DNA of 64,000 nucleotides from Lactuca virosa. Its lineage: Eukaryota > Streptophyta > Magnoliopsida > Asterales > Asteraceae. Shown in pieces: positions 21,799 to 31,262 of this stretch. The notes under the pieces were generated by a model. That model had not been told where the DNA came from. It made no database searches and worked only from the letters and a program-made list of their open reading frames with translations. The translations under genes were made by a program, and so were the position numbers. The stretch is from contig CAKMRJ010005634.1 in the NCBI GenBank assembly GCA_928212115.1, positions 256,918,220 through 256,982,219 of the forward strand. Direction: 5' to 3'. Position 1 is the stretch's first letter. The number at the start of each line of letters is the position of its first letter.

Positions 21799-22725
21799 TC
21801 AAGGTTTGGAAAGCAGCTCCTTGCTTGTCCGTCCAGTTGAAGGGTACACCTTTTGTGTTAGAGTGGTGAGGGGCTTGGCTATCTTAGAGAATTTCTGAAT
21901 AAACCTTCGGTAGTAGCCTGTGAGTCCCAAGAATTGTCGGATTTCTGTTGGTGTTTTCGGAATCGCCCAGCCTTCAATAGCCTTGATCTTGGAAGGATCC
22001 ACATGGATTCCCTCATCACTGACTACATGACCCAAGAAGTTCACACGGCGAATCCAGAACTCGCATTTGGAGAGTTTTGCATAAAGCTTTTCAGCTCTTA
22101 GTGTTTCCAAGATCTGATGGAGGTGTTGACCGTGCTCCTCCTTACTTCGAGAGTATATGAGAATATCATTGATGAAGACGATTACAAAGTTATCGAGGAA
22201 TGGGCGGCAAACTCGATTCATGAGGTCCATAAATGTTGTGGGGGCATTTGTCAGACCGAAGGGCATAATAACAAATTCGAAATGGTCATATCGGGTTCGG
22301 AAAGCAGTTTTTAGAGTATCCTCTTCCCGGACTCGGAGTTGATGATAACCGGATCTTAGATCTATTTTTGAGAAATAACTAGCACCTTTAAGCTGGTCAA
22401 ATAGATCATCAATTTGTGGAAGTGGGTATCGGTTTTTGATAGTGAGTTTGTTCAATTCTCGATAGTCGATGCACATTCTGAAGGATCCGTCCTTCTTCTT
22501 GAAAAACAAGACCGGAGCTCCCCAGGGTGAGAAGCTTGGCCTGATGAACCCTTTGTTTAGAAGTTCACTTAATTGACTGGATAACTCCTGCATTTCGGCG
22601 GGAGCTAACCTGTAGGGTGATTTGGCAATTGATGTGGCTCCCGGTATTAGGGTGATTCGGAACTCAACCTGTCTTTCTGGGGGTAATCCCGGAAGGTCTT
22701 CAAGGAAACACATCCGGAAAGTCAC
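21799..22725 (-). pseudogene. Gyp-3 reverse transcriptase with damaged catalytic site
   Basis: This is a 308-residue frame. Blocks in order: LPGLPPERQVEF, SPYRLAPAEMQEL, WGAPVLFFKKKDGSFRMC, DYRELNKLTIKNRYPLP, the IDLRSGYHQL block with a catalytic Asp, MPFGLTNAP, VFINDILIYS, FLGHVVSDEGIH and FLGLTGYYRRFI. The catalytic pair should read F-I-D-D, but the first Asp is Asn here (FIND), which should abolish polymerase activity. The C-terminal end shifts out of frame near 21840, and the N-terminal end is shifted from the protease part near 22700. Confidence 0.92.
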
Positions 22726-23497
22726 ATGCCACTGGAATATCTTTGATGTTTATTTCCTCCTTTGCCTTATCTACAACGTGAGCGAGGAAGGCATAATTTT
22801 TCTTGTGCATGCATTTTTGTGCCTTAATACACGAGATAAGACGAAGATTGGCGTCATGTTTATCACCGTAGATTATTAAGGTTTCGTGGTTGGGGAGGTG
22901 AAGGCGAACGGCCTTCTCGTGGCACATAATATCGGCATGGTGGGGGCTTAACCAATCCATGCCAATTATAACATCAAAACTCCTAATATTAACTGGCATC
23001 AAATTTGTTTGAAATGAGTGGTTCTTTAATGTTAATGTGCATCCTACATAAACGTCTTTGGTTGTTTTGGTTTTCCCATTAGCCATCTCCACCGTGAAGG
23101 CTTTGCTTAGCTTCTAAGGTTGTTGGTTTAGTAATTGTTTGAATTTATTACTCACAAAACTCCGCTCAGCTCCACTGTCAAATAGAATGCATGCATAAGT
23201 GTTGTTGAGGAGAAACGTACCAGTGACTACCGTTGGGTCTTGAACTGCCTCTCCTTGGCCCAAGGTCAGGACCCTGCCCGATCCTCCTACCCCTTGGTTG
23301 TTGGATTTGGGGCAATTGCATATGAAATGGCCAGTTCCTCCACATCCATAACAAGTATGGCCGGCCCGACGCTGTTGTTGTTGTTTGGCTGTTGGTTCTG
23401 TTGGGGTTGAGATCTGCAGTACCGGGTGGTGTGCCCCTTGCGGTTGCAGTTGGTACACTGCATTTCTCTGCACTCTCCATGGTGGTGAAAGCTGCAT
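22700..23497 (-). pseudogene. Gyp-3 second zinc knuckle, protease and linker
   Basis: The upstream piece (23114-23497) carries a CCHC knuckle, CYGCGGTGHFICNC, then the aspartic protease motif FDSGAERSFVS, and ends at a stop after LLNQQP. The downstream piece (22700-23092) continues with EMANGKTKTTKDVYVG, FDVIIGMDWLSPHH and a run to DFPDVFP. The protease matures the polyprotein in working copies. The stop and the following shift separate it from reverse transcriptase. Confidence 0.88.
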
Positions 23498-23499
23498 TT

Positions 23500-24439
23500 G
23501 TTACATTTTGGTAGAGTTCCTGAGTATTGCCTGGTAGTGGTTTGCGTAGTTGAGGCTGGAGCAGTTGGTGCTGACGCAACTTGAGCAGTAGCAGCGTGGA
23601 CTGCTACATTTTGCTGCTTTTTGGAGTTTCCCTGGTTCTGTCGCCCCTTTCATTTGTTGTCCTTGTTTTTCTTGTTATCCCCTTCCTTCTTGGTCTCAGC
23701 TTCAGCAGTTTTGGCTTCTTTCTTGTTGCCATGGTCGTAGAGCTTTTGGGCTAGCCTCTTTACACTGTCAAAAGTTTTCGGATTCGCCGTAATCACATTT
23801 CCTTGAATTGGAGAATTTAATCCCCAAATGAACCGCTCGATCTTCTTCCCTTCATATGTGATGATCCCTGGGCACAGAAGGGCTAGTTCACTGAACCTTG
23901 AGATGTAAATCTCGATATCTGAATTTTGTACTGTGAGGTTCCATAACTCCTGCTCCAATTTCTGTATCTCCGCACGGGGACAGTACTCCGCCATAAACAT
24001 TTCCTTGAGCTCCTCCCATGGCATGGCATTCGCCAGTGGGAGTGTCATAGCTTCCACATGACCATTCCACCACGAAAGTGCTTGATCGACAAACGTGCAA
24101 GCTGCAAATTTCGCCTTGCATTCCTCAGGGCATCCGCAGATCTCAAAGACTGAATCGATCTTTTCCATCCATCGCTTTAAAGTTATCACGCCTCCCGTTC
24201 CACTAAATGTTCGTGGTTTGGAATTTGAAAAGTATTTGTCGGTACAAACCTTGGTTCATTCCTTGATTCGAGCTTCCAGTTCCTTGACCGTTACCGCCAC
24301 CATTGTTCCCAGTTTGAATGTGCGCCAAGGCTGCTGTGACTGCAGCCGAGACTGCTGCTTGGAAAGCAGCAGAGTTCACTTCTGGTGGAGGTGGTGGTGG
24401 TACCGTGTTGTTGTTTCTGCGATTCGGTTTTTGAGGCAT
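23500..24439 (-). pseudogene. Gyp-3 gag
   Basis: The N-terminus (24203-24439) starts MPQKPNRRNN with a proline run and AAFQAAVSAAVTAALAHI. After a shift near 24200 the capsid (23650-24189) reads LKRWMEKIDSVFEICGCPE, ALSWWNGHV, PWEELKEMFMAEYCP, ELWNLTVQNSDIEIY and RFIWGLNSPIQGNV, the standard plant gypsy capsid (Retrotrans_gag) order, then a Lys/Glu-rich linker and a stop near 23648. Past the stop a Cys-rich zinc-knuckle region follows in another frame (23460-23580). It forms the virus-like particle in a working element. Confidence 0.88.
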
Positions 24440-24835
24440 CTTCTGTCATGGAACTGAAAGATGATGAGCACATAGTAGTTTGTGGTTTCGAATTTCTTTG
24501 GCATATAGCGGTTTTGGTGGTTCGGTGGTGCACATAAGTGAATTCATACAATATCATGTAATAGGGAGAATAGAACACATAACAGATAACAACATCACCA
24601 ATAAAACACAACTGCTTCATTAATAATATAATATTCGTAGTACAGAGCATAAAAATTTGCCTTTTAAAAAAGAGCATACAGTACATAGAGAAAATCTATA
24701 ATCCGTCAGCATAACGGCTTTATGAGTACTGTAGTCACTTAATCATAAAGTCGATAGTACATATAATAGTACATAAAAAAGAAACATAATAGTAGTGATG
24801 AGAGGTGGAGTGGGTCCTAATCGCGACGGGAGGTG
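24440..24835 (-). other. Gyp-3 spacer between extra frame and gag
   Basis: These 400 bases of non-coding, AT-rich sequence lie between the stop of the extra frame and the gag start. Nothing else is recognisable. A similar spacer is present in Gyp-4 (29130-29530). Confidence 0.6.
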
Positions 24836-25240
24836 TCAGATGCCGAAATAGCGCACCAAACGGTCAGCTAACTCACTCATCTCCCGAGTGATTTCGTCTC
24901 TCTCTCCTTCCGCCTGAACTGCTCTTGCTTCTACTGCAAAAAGTTGTTGCCTGAGAACAGCAACTTCCTCCTCCAAGGAGCGCGTCTGAGCTGTGGGGTC
25001 CTCTGGTGCTGTGTGTGGATCTGATATCATCCCTAACGGGTGGGATTCACTAAATACTTCCTCAACTCCCTCTACTTCTTCAGCCTCCTCATCAGATCCC
25101 TCGTCCCTGTAATCCGTCTCTAGGTACTCCTCAGGTTCTATCCCTGGACCTGCCTCCTGAACCATTTCAGGTTCCTCCTCGATCCATCCATGGGCCACCT
25201 GGGCCTGATAATAGAGGTCACCTTACTGGTGCTCGGCCAT
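24836..25240 (-). pseudogene. Gyp-3 extra frame upstream of gag: acidic, coiled-coil protein
   Basis: From an ATG at 25240 the minus strand reads MAEHQ, a stop at 25223, then GDLYYQAQVAHGWIEEEPE and on for about 115 more residues to a natural end at RYFGI. The middle is strongly acidic (DYRDEGSDEEAEEVEG); the C-terminal 50 residues have heptad-like hydrophobic spacing (LEEEVAVLRQQLFAVEARA), suggesting a coiled coil. I recognise no family. Related sequence sits at the same place in Gyp-4 (29534-30133) and, decayed, in Gyp-5 (36900-37670). Its function is unknown; position and repetition suggest an accessory protein of this lineage. Confidence 0.65.
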
Positions 25241-25642
25241 GATGTCTGTGCGAGAAATGGAGGTATGAAAAGTGCATAAGGGAAGTGTATAGCATACCAA
25301 AATGCTCCTATAGTATTTTAATTGTTTATGTTTGATTCCTTAAAACTTTTGGATAATTAGATGGTAAGTTTCTAGATTCATTGCCCACCATGATCACTCC
25401 CAAACACATGTTGGTCATATTTTGAATAAATATAGTTGATCAGGCTCTATTTATCCCCAATACGACTACATAACTGTCCGGGTTTAACCACGATGTTCAA
25501 TTCCTCCAAGGACTCTTATTGTTATTGTAATGATGCACACATAGGTATGTATTTTAATTATTTTGTTCAGAGTAGTTTAGTCCCGTTGTATTTATAGTTG
25601 CATATCTTGTATGATTAGATATGTCATTTCACTATAAACAAT
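25241..25642 (-). other. Gyp-3 leader
   Basis: This is non-coding sequence between the primer site and the extra frame. It includes a block (about 25395-25510, TTGATCAGGCTCTATTTAT in its middle) that recurs in Gyp-4 (30610-30720) and Gyp-5 (37815-37935). That conservation suggests a leader RNA role such as packaging. No gene was seen. Confidence 0.6.
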
Positions 25643-25654
25643 GCTCTGATACCA
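25643..25654 (-). other. Gyp-3 primer binding site
   Basis: TGGTATCAGAGC on the minus strand, three bases from the 5' LTR, matches the initiator methionine tRNA 3' end. Confidence 0.88.
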
Positions 25655-25657
25655 ATC

Positions 25658-28150
25658 TGTCACACCCCCAAATCAGGCAGCGGAAACGTCCGGGGGTTGG
25701 GTGACTTCATCTTGTAATATCATCACAGTGAATATAATAGAAACAAGGCAAGCATCATCATCACACGTATAATAATACAACAATACTGAGTTTACATCAT
25801 TGTAATTGTTTACAAAAGTTACATCCCAAAAATATATGGTTTTAAAATAGCAACATAATGCAACAAATTCCACATTTTCTCGTTGTCCACTTGCTTAACG
25901 ATTTCCTGAGAATACAAGTTATTTTGAAAACGTCAACATATATAATGTTGGTGAGTTCATAAGCATGTTTGAATGAAAAGTTTCGTATCATTTAGTAACA
26001 CCAGAAAAACCGATATTTTCTGTAAAATGGTTTGAAGGTTTTGTATCAAATCTTGCGTAAAGCATGTGTGTTTATGTTTTGAACATGTATAAAAAGAGTA
26101 TTCCAGAAATTCCTATATTTTCCGTTGTAAGTAGAAGGTACTGTATAATTGTATGTTTTCCCAGAAAATCTGATATTTTCTATTTATAAAAGTATTGTGG
26201 TCTCAAAAACCCTAAGACCGGGTACCAGTGTATGTATGTTTTTGTATCATCAAATTAGTATATGTATTCCGTAAATTTATAATGGATTTATTCTCTATGT
26301 GAGTCGTTATAACCATACTTAATAATGACTGATCCACCTGTCATAACGTTTTTCAGACACCGACTTGTTTAAGGTAAGGTTTCTCACCCTAGACTGGCCT
26401 AGTCTAGCTGTAGCGATCAACTCAGATGTGGGGTGTCACCCCCGTATAAATCTATACACAAACTCTCGCTCTCCCTCCAGAAGACTCTGGTTATAACTAC
26501 AGGCTTAATGTTGTACACTAGATAGGTACGAATGAATGAAATGTCTCACAAGAGCCTTAAGTGTATTCACGCGAATATTGTATTACACTATGTAACGCAG
26601 TGAATAATGGTCCGTGTATGTTTTACGTCTACTGGGCCCATCAAGCATGTAAATGGGCCAAAAATGCCCAAATAACATGTAATGTATATTCCAGGCCCAA
26701 TAAGCATGTAGTTGGACCACAAAGGCCCAATAGACATGTAAGGTGTTTTCCAGGCCCACTTAAACATGCAAATGGGCCAATAAGGCCCAATAAGCATGTA
26801 AGGTATATTCCGACCCAATTAGAACATGTAAATGACGTATTTAGTCTGTTTGTTGTTACGTTGGTTATTTAAACTCAATTGTTTACCAAAATGACTTAAA
26901 AGTCCCAGTTTTTGTAATAATGACATTTTTGGTCCATAAAACCGAAAATTTACAATTAAGGCACATTTTTGGTAAAAATGACACTTTAAGTCCCTTAAGA
27001 CCAAAAATTTACATTTAGGGCTTGTTTCAAAATAAGACGACATTTTTAGCCCACATTTATTAGAAATAACATTTTCGACCCAATTTTATGAAATTTGACA
27101 CTTTCGGTCCAAATGTGTATAAATTACCTTTTCGGCCCAAGTTTGGAATTTCCAGCCCTTTTAACCGAAAATTAACAGTTTTGGCTCAAATTTGTTTAGA
27201 ATGACAATTAAATCCATAAGAGTAAAAAATTTACAAATTTAGCCCATGAAACCGTGAAGGCCCAATTTGAGGCCAATTTTGTGAAAACTTACACTTTCGG
27301 CCCTTTTAAAACCATGAATATCATAAAGACCCATTTTTATTTAAAAATGACTCTTCTAGTCCTCTTAAAACCGTGAGTTGACAAAACGATCCTCACTTTT
27401 GTTTTTTTTGTCAAATTTTGGCCTTTTACATGATTTTACTTAGTTTCAAACATCCTTAACATGTTTTAATCCTTTCATCTTCATAATCAGTTGCATGGAG
27501 TGTTTTAGTTTACTAATATCACCATATTTTAGTAGATCTATCGAAATCTATGATGTTCCAACACATAAGCACAACATATAACATGAAAGAACACACATAA
27601 TCATGCTTAAACACATAGATCTACACAAAGCAACTTGTATCCTCCCCTAAAACATAGTAAAAACCGAAAATAGGGGGTATGAACTCACTTTGGGGTTGAT
27701 GGATCGGTTTTGGAAGAGAATTGGAGGAGTTTTCTGTCTTGATGCTTCCTTGAGATGAGATCTTCGAATTCTAGGAGATTTTAGGAGCATGAATCACGAT
27801 TTGGAATGTTAATGTGTGAAAGATTTGTCATATGATGAAGTTAAACACTAGAATAGAAACTATCTTACCAAAATGATGAACCTTGATGATGTATTCTTGA
27901 GTACACACACACAAGCATACACGAAATTTATGGAAGAATGGATGGATCTTGCTTGGAGTTCTTGGAGGAATTTAGTGACTTAGTAGTGAAAAATGAAGGT
28001 GGTTGTGGGATGCACCTTGGCTAAGATTAAGAAGAAGAGAGATAGAGGTTTAGTTAGGTTAATACATGGAGGGTTAAACATAGATGTATGGGAGATATTA
28101 ATGAGGTGTCATCCTCAAATTATCCCCATAATATCCTTTTTTATATACAA

Positions 28151-28205
<55 letters not shown>

Positions 28206-28757
28206 CCGAGAATGAGAGGAAGGAAAGAGGAAAAGAAAGGAAATGTTTGGGCTAGTTTTGGTTATACTCGAAATTATAAGGCCCAATATGGAAGTCTTCG
28301 GCCCATTGGGCCCTCTTATGAATTCACGGCCCAAAAGGGGTAAATACAATGGGTTTTCGGCCCAATAAAATTCAAGAAGACATTTATGGCCCATTAAGGC
28401 CTATGCAGACAAAGTGAGACATTTTAGGCCCAATAAGGCCCATAAAAGTATTATGGCCCCAAAATGTTATAGTTTAATGAATGTGGGTCCATTTAGGCCC
28501 CAAATGTGGGTCCATTAGGCCCAACACATGATTCCTGGCCCAATAAATGTTTTGAACCGGGAAGTTAGGGTTACAAACCCAAAGTCGAGTGAATGTAGTA
28601 TATTGAATTAGGTTTAGGGCTTCATGAGAGATTTTTGATTTGAATAGTTGTTTTTTGAATGAGTAATATGTATATCATCAAACTTTGAATTACAACATAC
28701 ATTGAGAGTTGCTCATCCATGGATAGAATTTCTTAGACAGAAATGCTAGTTGTGACA
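25658..28757 (-). repeat. Gyp-3 5' LTR
   Basis: This 3.1 kb LTR, read on the minus strand, starts TGTCACAACTAGC (28757) and ends GGGTGTGACA (25658). It contains dense TGGGCC motifs in its first 550 bases, a TA microsatellite at 28158-28203, and more GGCCCA-type repeats at 26630-26820 and 27050-27310. The GCTCTCCCTCCAG block near 26468 is shared, inverted, with the plus-strand Gyp-2 and Gyp-6 LTRs. Confidence 0.85.
28158..28203. repeat. TA microsatellite
   Basis: About 23 TA units inside the Gyp-3 5' LTR. It is absent from what remains of the 3' LTR because that copy is cut at this point. Confidence 0.95.
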
Positions 28758-28775
28758 AAGTGCAAGCGGCAAATT

Positions 28776-29130
28776 TCACCTTGCTTCCTTCGGGGCACGA
28801 GCAATCTTAAAGACTGCTTTAGGTTTCTCTATCCATTGAGTTAGATACATAACTCCCCCAGTCTCATTAAAGGTCCTAGGTTTGGCATTTGTGAAATCCT
28901 TATATGTACACTCCCGTGGGTGTCCATGACTTTCACCATGATTTAAGGGATGAGCACCACTCCCAGATCCACTGGCACCGGTTGTATTTATGTGTGACAT
29001 GGCAGCTGTCACAGTTGCAGTGACCGCTGCTTGAAACATAGGAGCGTCAAATTATGGAGGTGGCGGCGGAGGAGGTGGAGATGGTATTGGTGCTGCCTTG
29101 ACATTGAAACATCTTGGATTTCTCCTTGGA
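28776..29130 (-). pseudogene. Gyp-4 gag N-terminus
   Basis: The frame has an N-terminal PPPPP-type stretch (29040-29130, with a stop near 29053), then FQAAVTATVTAAMSHIN, TYKDFTNAKPRTFNETGGV and LTQWIEKPKAVFKIARAPKE, matching the start of the gypsy capsid domain. The frame stops at the Gyp-3 insertion point. It corresponds to 24110-24440 of Gyp-3. Confidence 0.8.
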
Positions 29131-29533
29131 GGCATCTTTTGCTTTAAGATTCAAAAGATAAAAGGTAGTAAGACATCAATATAGATTTTAAATCAGATGT
29201 CTTTGAACAAAATACACTAGTCCAGCATGAATTCTGAAAGGAGTTTATATAGAAGTCTACCACAAGGAGTAACTTGCAAAGCGATTATATGAAATAGAAT
29301 AGTGAATTTTCAAAGGAAATAAGATGTCTGTATTTTCATTGGTATATTAGATACATAGAGTTCGGAAAATTTGACCTTGAAGTAGGTCTACAACATACCA
29401 ACTTAGCGGAAAACTTGACAGTATACCGACCTATCGAAAAGTGAAATTTCGAGGTCGTACTATGTACATGAAAACATCACTAGTATATGTACGTAGACTT
29501 AAACTATATACGAAAGAGTGAGTAGAGTATGCT
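29131..29533 (-). other. Gyp-4 spacer
   Basis: Non-coding, AT-rich sequence between the extra frame and gag. Nothing recognisable. Confidence 0.5.
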
Positions 29534-30133
29534 CTACTCGCGAGGAGTGTTGTTTGATTTCCTACTAGATTCAGCCTTGGATTTAGCCAACTGGCGTTCT
29601 GTTGTAAACATACGGCTTTCTAGTGTCGGTTGACGTTCTCGAAGTTCTCCAATTTCAGTTCGGTTTACAGCCAGTTCTCTTTGCAAGACTTCGGTATGAT
29701 TCCTGGTCGTTCCATGGTTTTCAATCACATGGTGAAGACGGACTGTGTTGACTCTAGTGATAGCATCAACCTGCATGACTCGATCAATGACAGCTCTTCC
29801 TTGTTCGTCATTACGCGTAACTCGAAGAACTAACACAGGAAGGGCTCTGTCTTCTTAGCCTCCTTCGTCAAGGTTGTAGAAAATTCGATCTCCATTGTAA
29901 GGACGGTCCTGACCCTGCTCATGACTCCACATATCTAAGTTCACTGCCCATTGCGGCGTCGGACCTTGAAAGTTCTGACGGGGATTGAGATTTTGGGCAA
30001 TTTGAGGTGGATTATAGACTTCTGGTTCTAAGTCAGAATCTTCTGAAGAATCTTCTTCGAAGTCTTCTTCAATCCAACAATTGTTTTCTTGGTTAGGAAA
30101 GTACGGGTCTCCCGGTAGATGAAATCCAACCAT
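29534..30133 (-). pseudogene. Gyp-4 extra frame upstream of gag, in two pieces
   Basis: The first piece (29855-30133, 92 residues) starts MVGFHLPGDPYFPNQ, continues NNCWIEEDFEED and is acidic (EDSDLEPEVY). The second (29534-29836, 100 residues) follows a 21-base gap including a stop and reads as a helix-forming, charged protein (ELRERQPTLESRMFTTERQL). Together they match the layout of the Gyp-3 frame: a short GD-x-Y-aromatic...WIEE motif, an acidic middle and a coiled-coil end. No known domain was recognised. Confidence 0.6.
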
Positions 30134-30893
30134 GTTATCTATGCGCGAAATAGGGGTGTAAGAAGCTTCTAATAGATTTATTTAAGACGAGGAAATACTT
30201 TCAAGTTTCTATATAAGAAAACTTACAGTTAACAGTTAATGTATTCTATATGGTATAACTCATACTGGGTCCCCCTATAACCACAAAGTGCATACCAATT
30301 ATATATAACTTGGGTCAAATAGACCTTCGAATATATGATCCAACTCTACACCCACATCCAAACAAGGAAAAGAAAGTAAAGTTAAACCACACATTCTAAG
30401 TCTATAAAACCTTAATTATATATAACCGTAATATATACACTTAGTACGTATAGATCTACCAGTAGGAGTCCTTTGTTTTCACATAGTTGGTTCTTAGTAT
30501 TATAGTACCTAAAATACTCCTATAGTATTTTAACTTTATGTTCTGTTCTAGAATTCTTCTGTATATGCAGAGTTTGTAAGTTTTAGACTTGTCGCAACAC
30601 TACCATCACTCCCAAACACATGTTGGTCGTATCTCAAATAAATATAGTTGATCAGGCTATATTTATCCCAGATATGATTACATAACTGTCCAGGTTTAAC
30701 TGCAGTGTTCAACATCCAAATACTTTTATGTTGTTATGACTATGATGTTGTTCTTGTATGTATGAGTGTTAGTATACTTCTTATAAAATACTTAGATTTT
30801 AATAGTATACTTGTAGTCAGTGCTCTTTAGCCCCAATGTATTTATAGTTGTATATCTTTTATGTATTGATATACTAAGTTCGCTATAAACAAT
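30134..30893 (-). other. Gyp-4 leader
   Basis: Non-coding. It shares with the Gyp-3 and Gyp-5 leaders a block around 30610-30720 containing CAAACACATGTTGGTC and ATAGTTGATCAGGC. No reading frame. Confidence 0.6.
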
Positions 30894-30905
30894 GCTCTAA
30901 TACCA
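30894..30905 (-). other. Gyp-4 primer binding site, one mismatch
   Basis: The minus strand reads TGGTATTAGAGC, the initiator methionine tRNA site with one C-to-T change, three bases from the LTR. Confidence 0.8.
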
Positions 30906-30908
30906 ATC

Positions 30909-31262
30909 TGTCACACCCCCAAACCGGAGCGGCGGAAACGTCCGGGGGTGGATGACTTCATGTTAAAGTATCACAACACATGCATCATAGTAATCAAAGT
31001 ACAACAACATTGCATTAATAATGTATAAGTTTTACATATGTTTTTAAGTCATTGTATATATATGACATCAAAAGTATTATAACAAAAGATAGAAGACATG
31101 ACTCTATACTGCTCCGTCTTCTCAAAAATACCGGGAAAGTACCTGTCTACTGGTTCCCTGAGAATACAAGTCTTTTGGAAAGAGAGTATCAACATTTAAG
31201 TTGAGCGAGTGCATAAGTATTTATGTTTAGAAGTTTGTTGTTTGTTTCTTGAAATAGTAATC
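30909..31262 (-). repeat. Gyp-4 5' LTR, last 354 bases
   Basis: On the plus strand this starts TGTCACACCCCCAAACCGG, like the ends of the Gyp-3 and Gyp-5 LTRs. It is interrupted at 31262 by the next LTR. The rest of it was lost beyond Gyp-5. Confidence 0.82.

Larger units (their letters stand above)
19240..28757 (-). mobile_element. Gyp-3: Tekay-like Ty3/gypsy element, nearly complete
   Basis: The order on the minus strand is: 5' LTR (25658-28757), primer site, extra reading frame, gag, protease, reverse transcriptase, RNase H, integrase with chromodomain-like tail, polypurine tract, and a truncated 3' LTR. It is the most complete gypsy in the window, but stops and shifts break the polyprotein at least seven times. 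The right end abuts gag of Gyp-4, so Gyp-3 inserted there. Confidence 0.9.
28758..31262 (-). mobile_element. Gyp-4: gypsy fragment (gag, extra frame, leader, LTR end)
   Basis: On the minus strand: 5' LTR end (30909-31262), primer site, leader, extra frame (29534-30133), and the gag N-terminus up to 28758, where Gyp-3 begins. The rest of gag and all of pol are missing. The LTR is cut at 31262 by Gyp-5. Confidence 0.82.
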
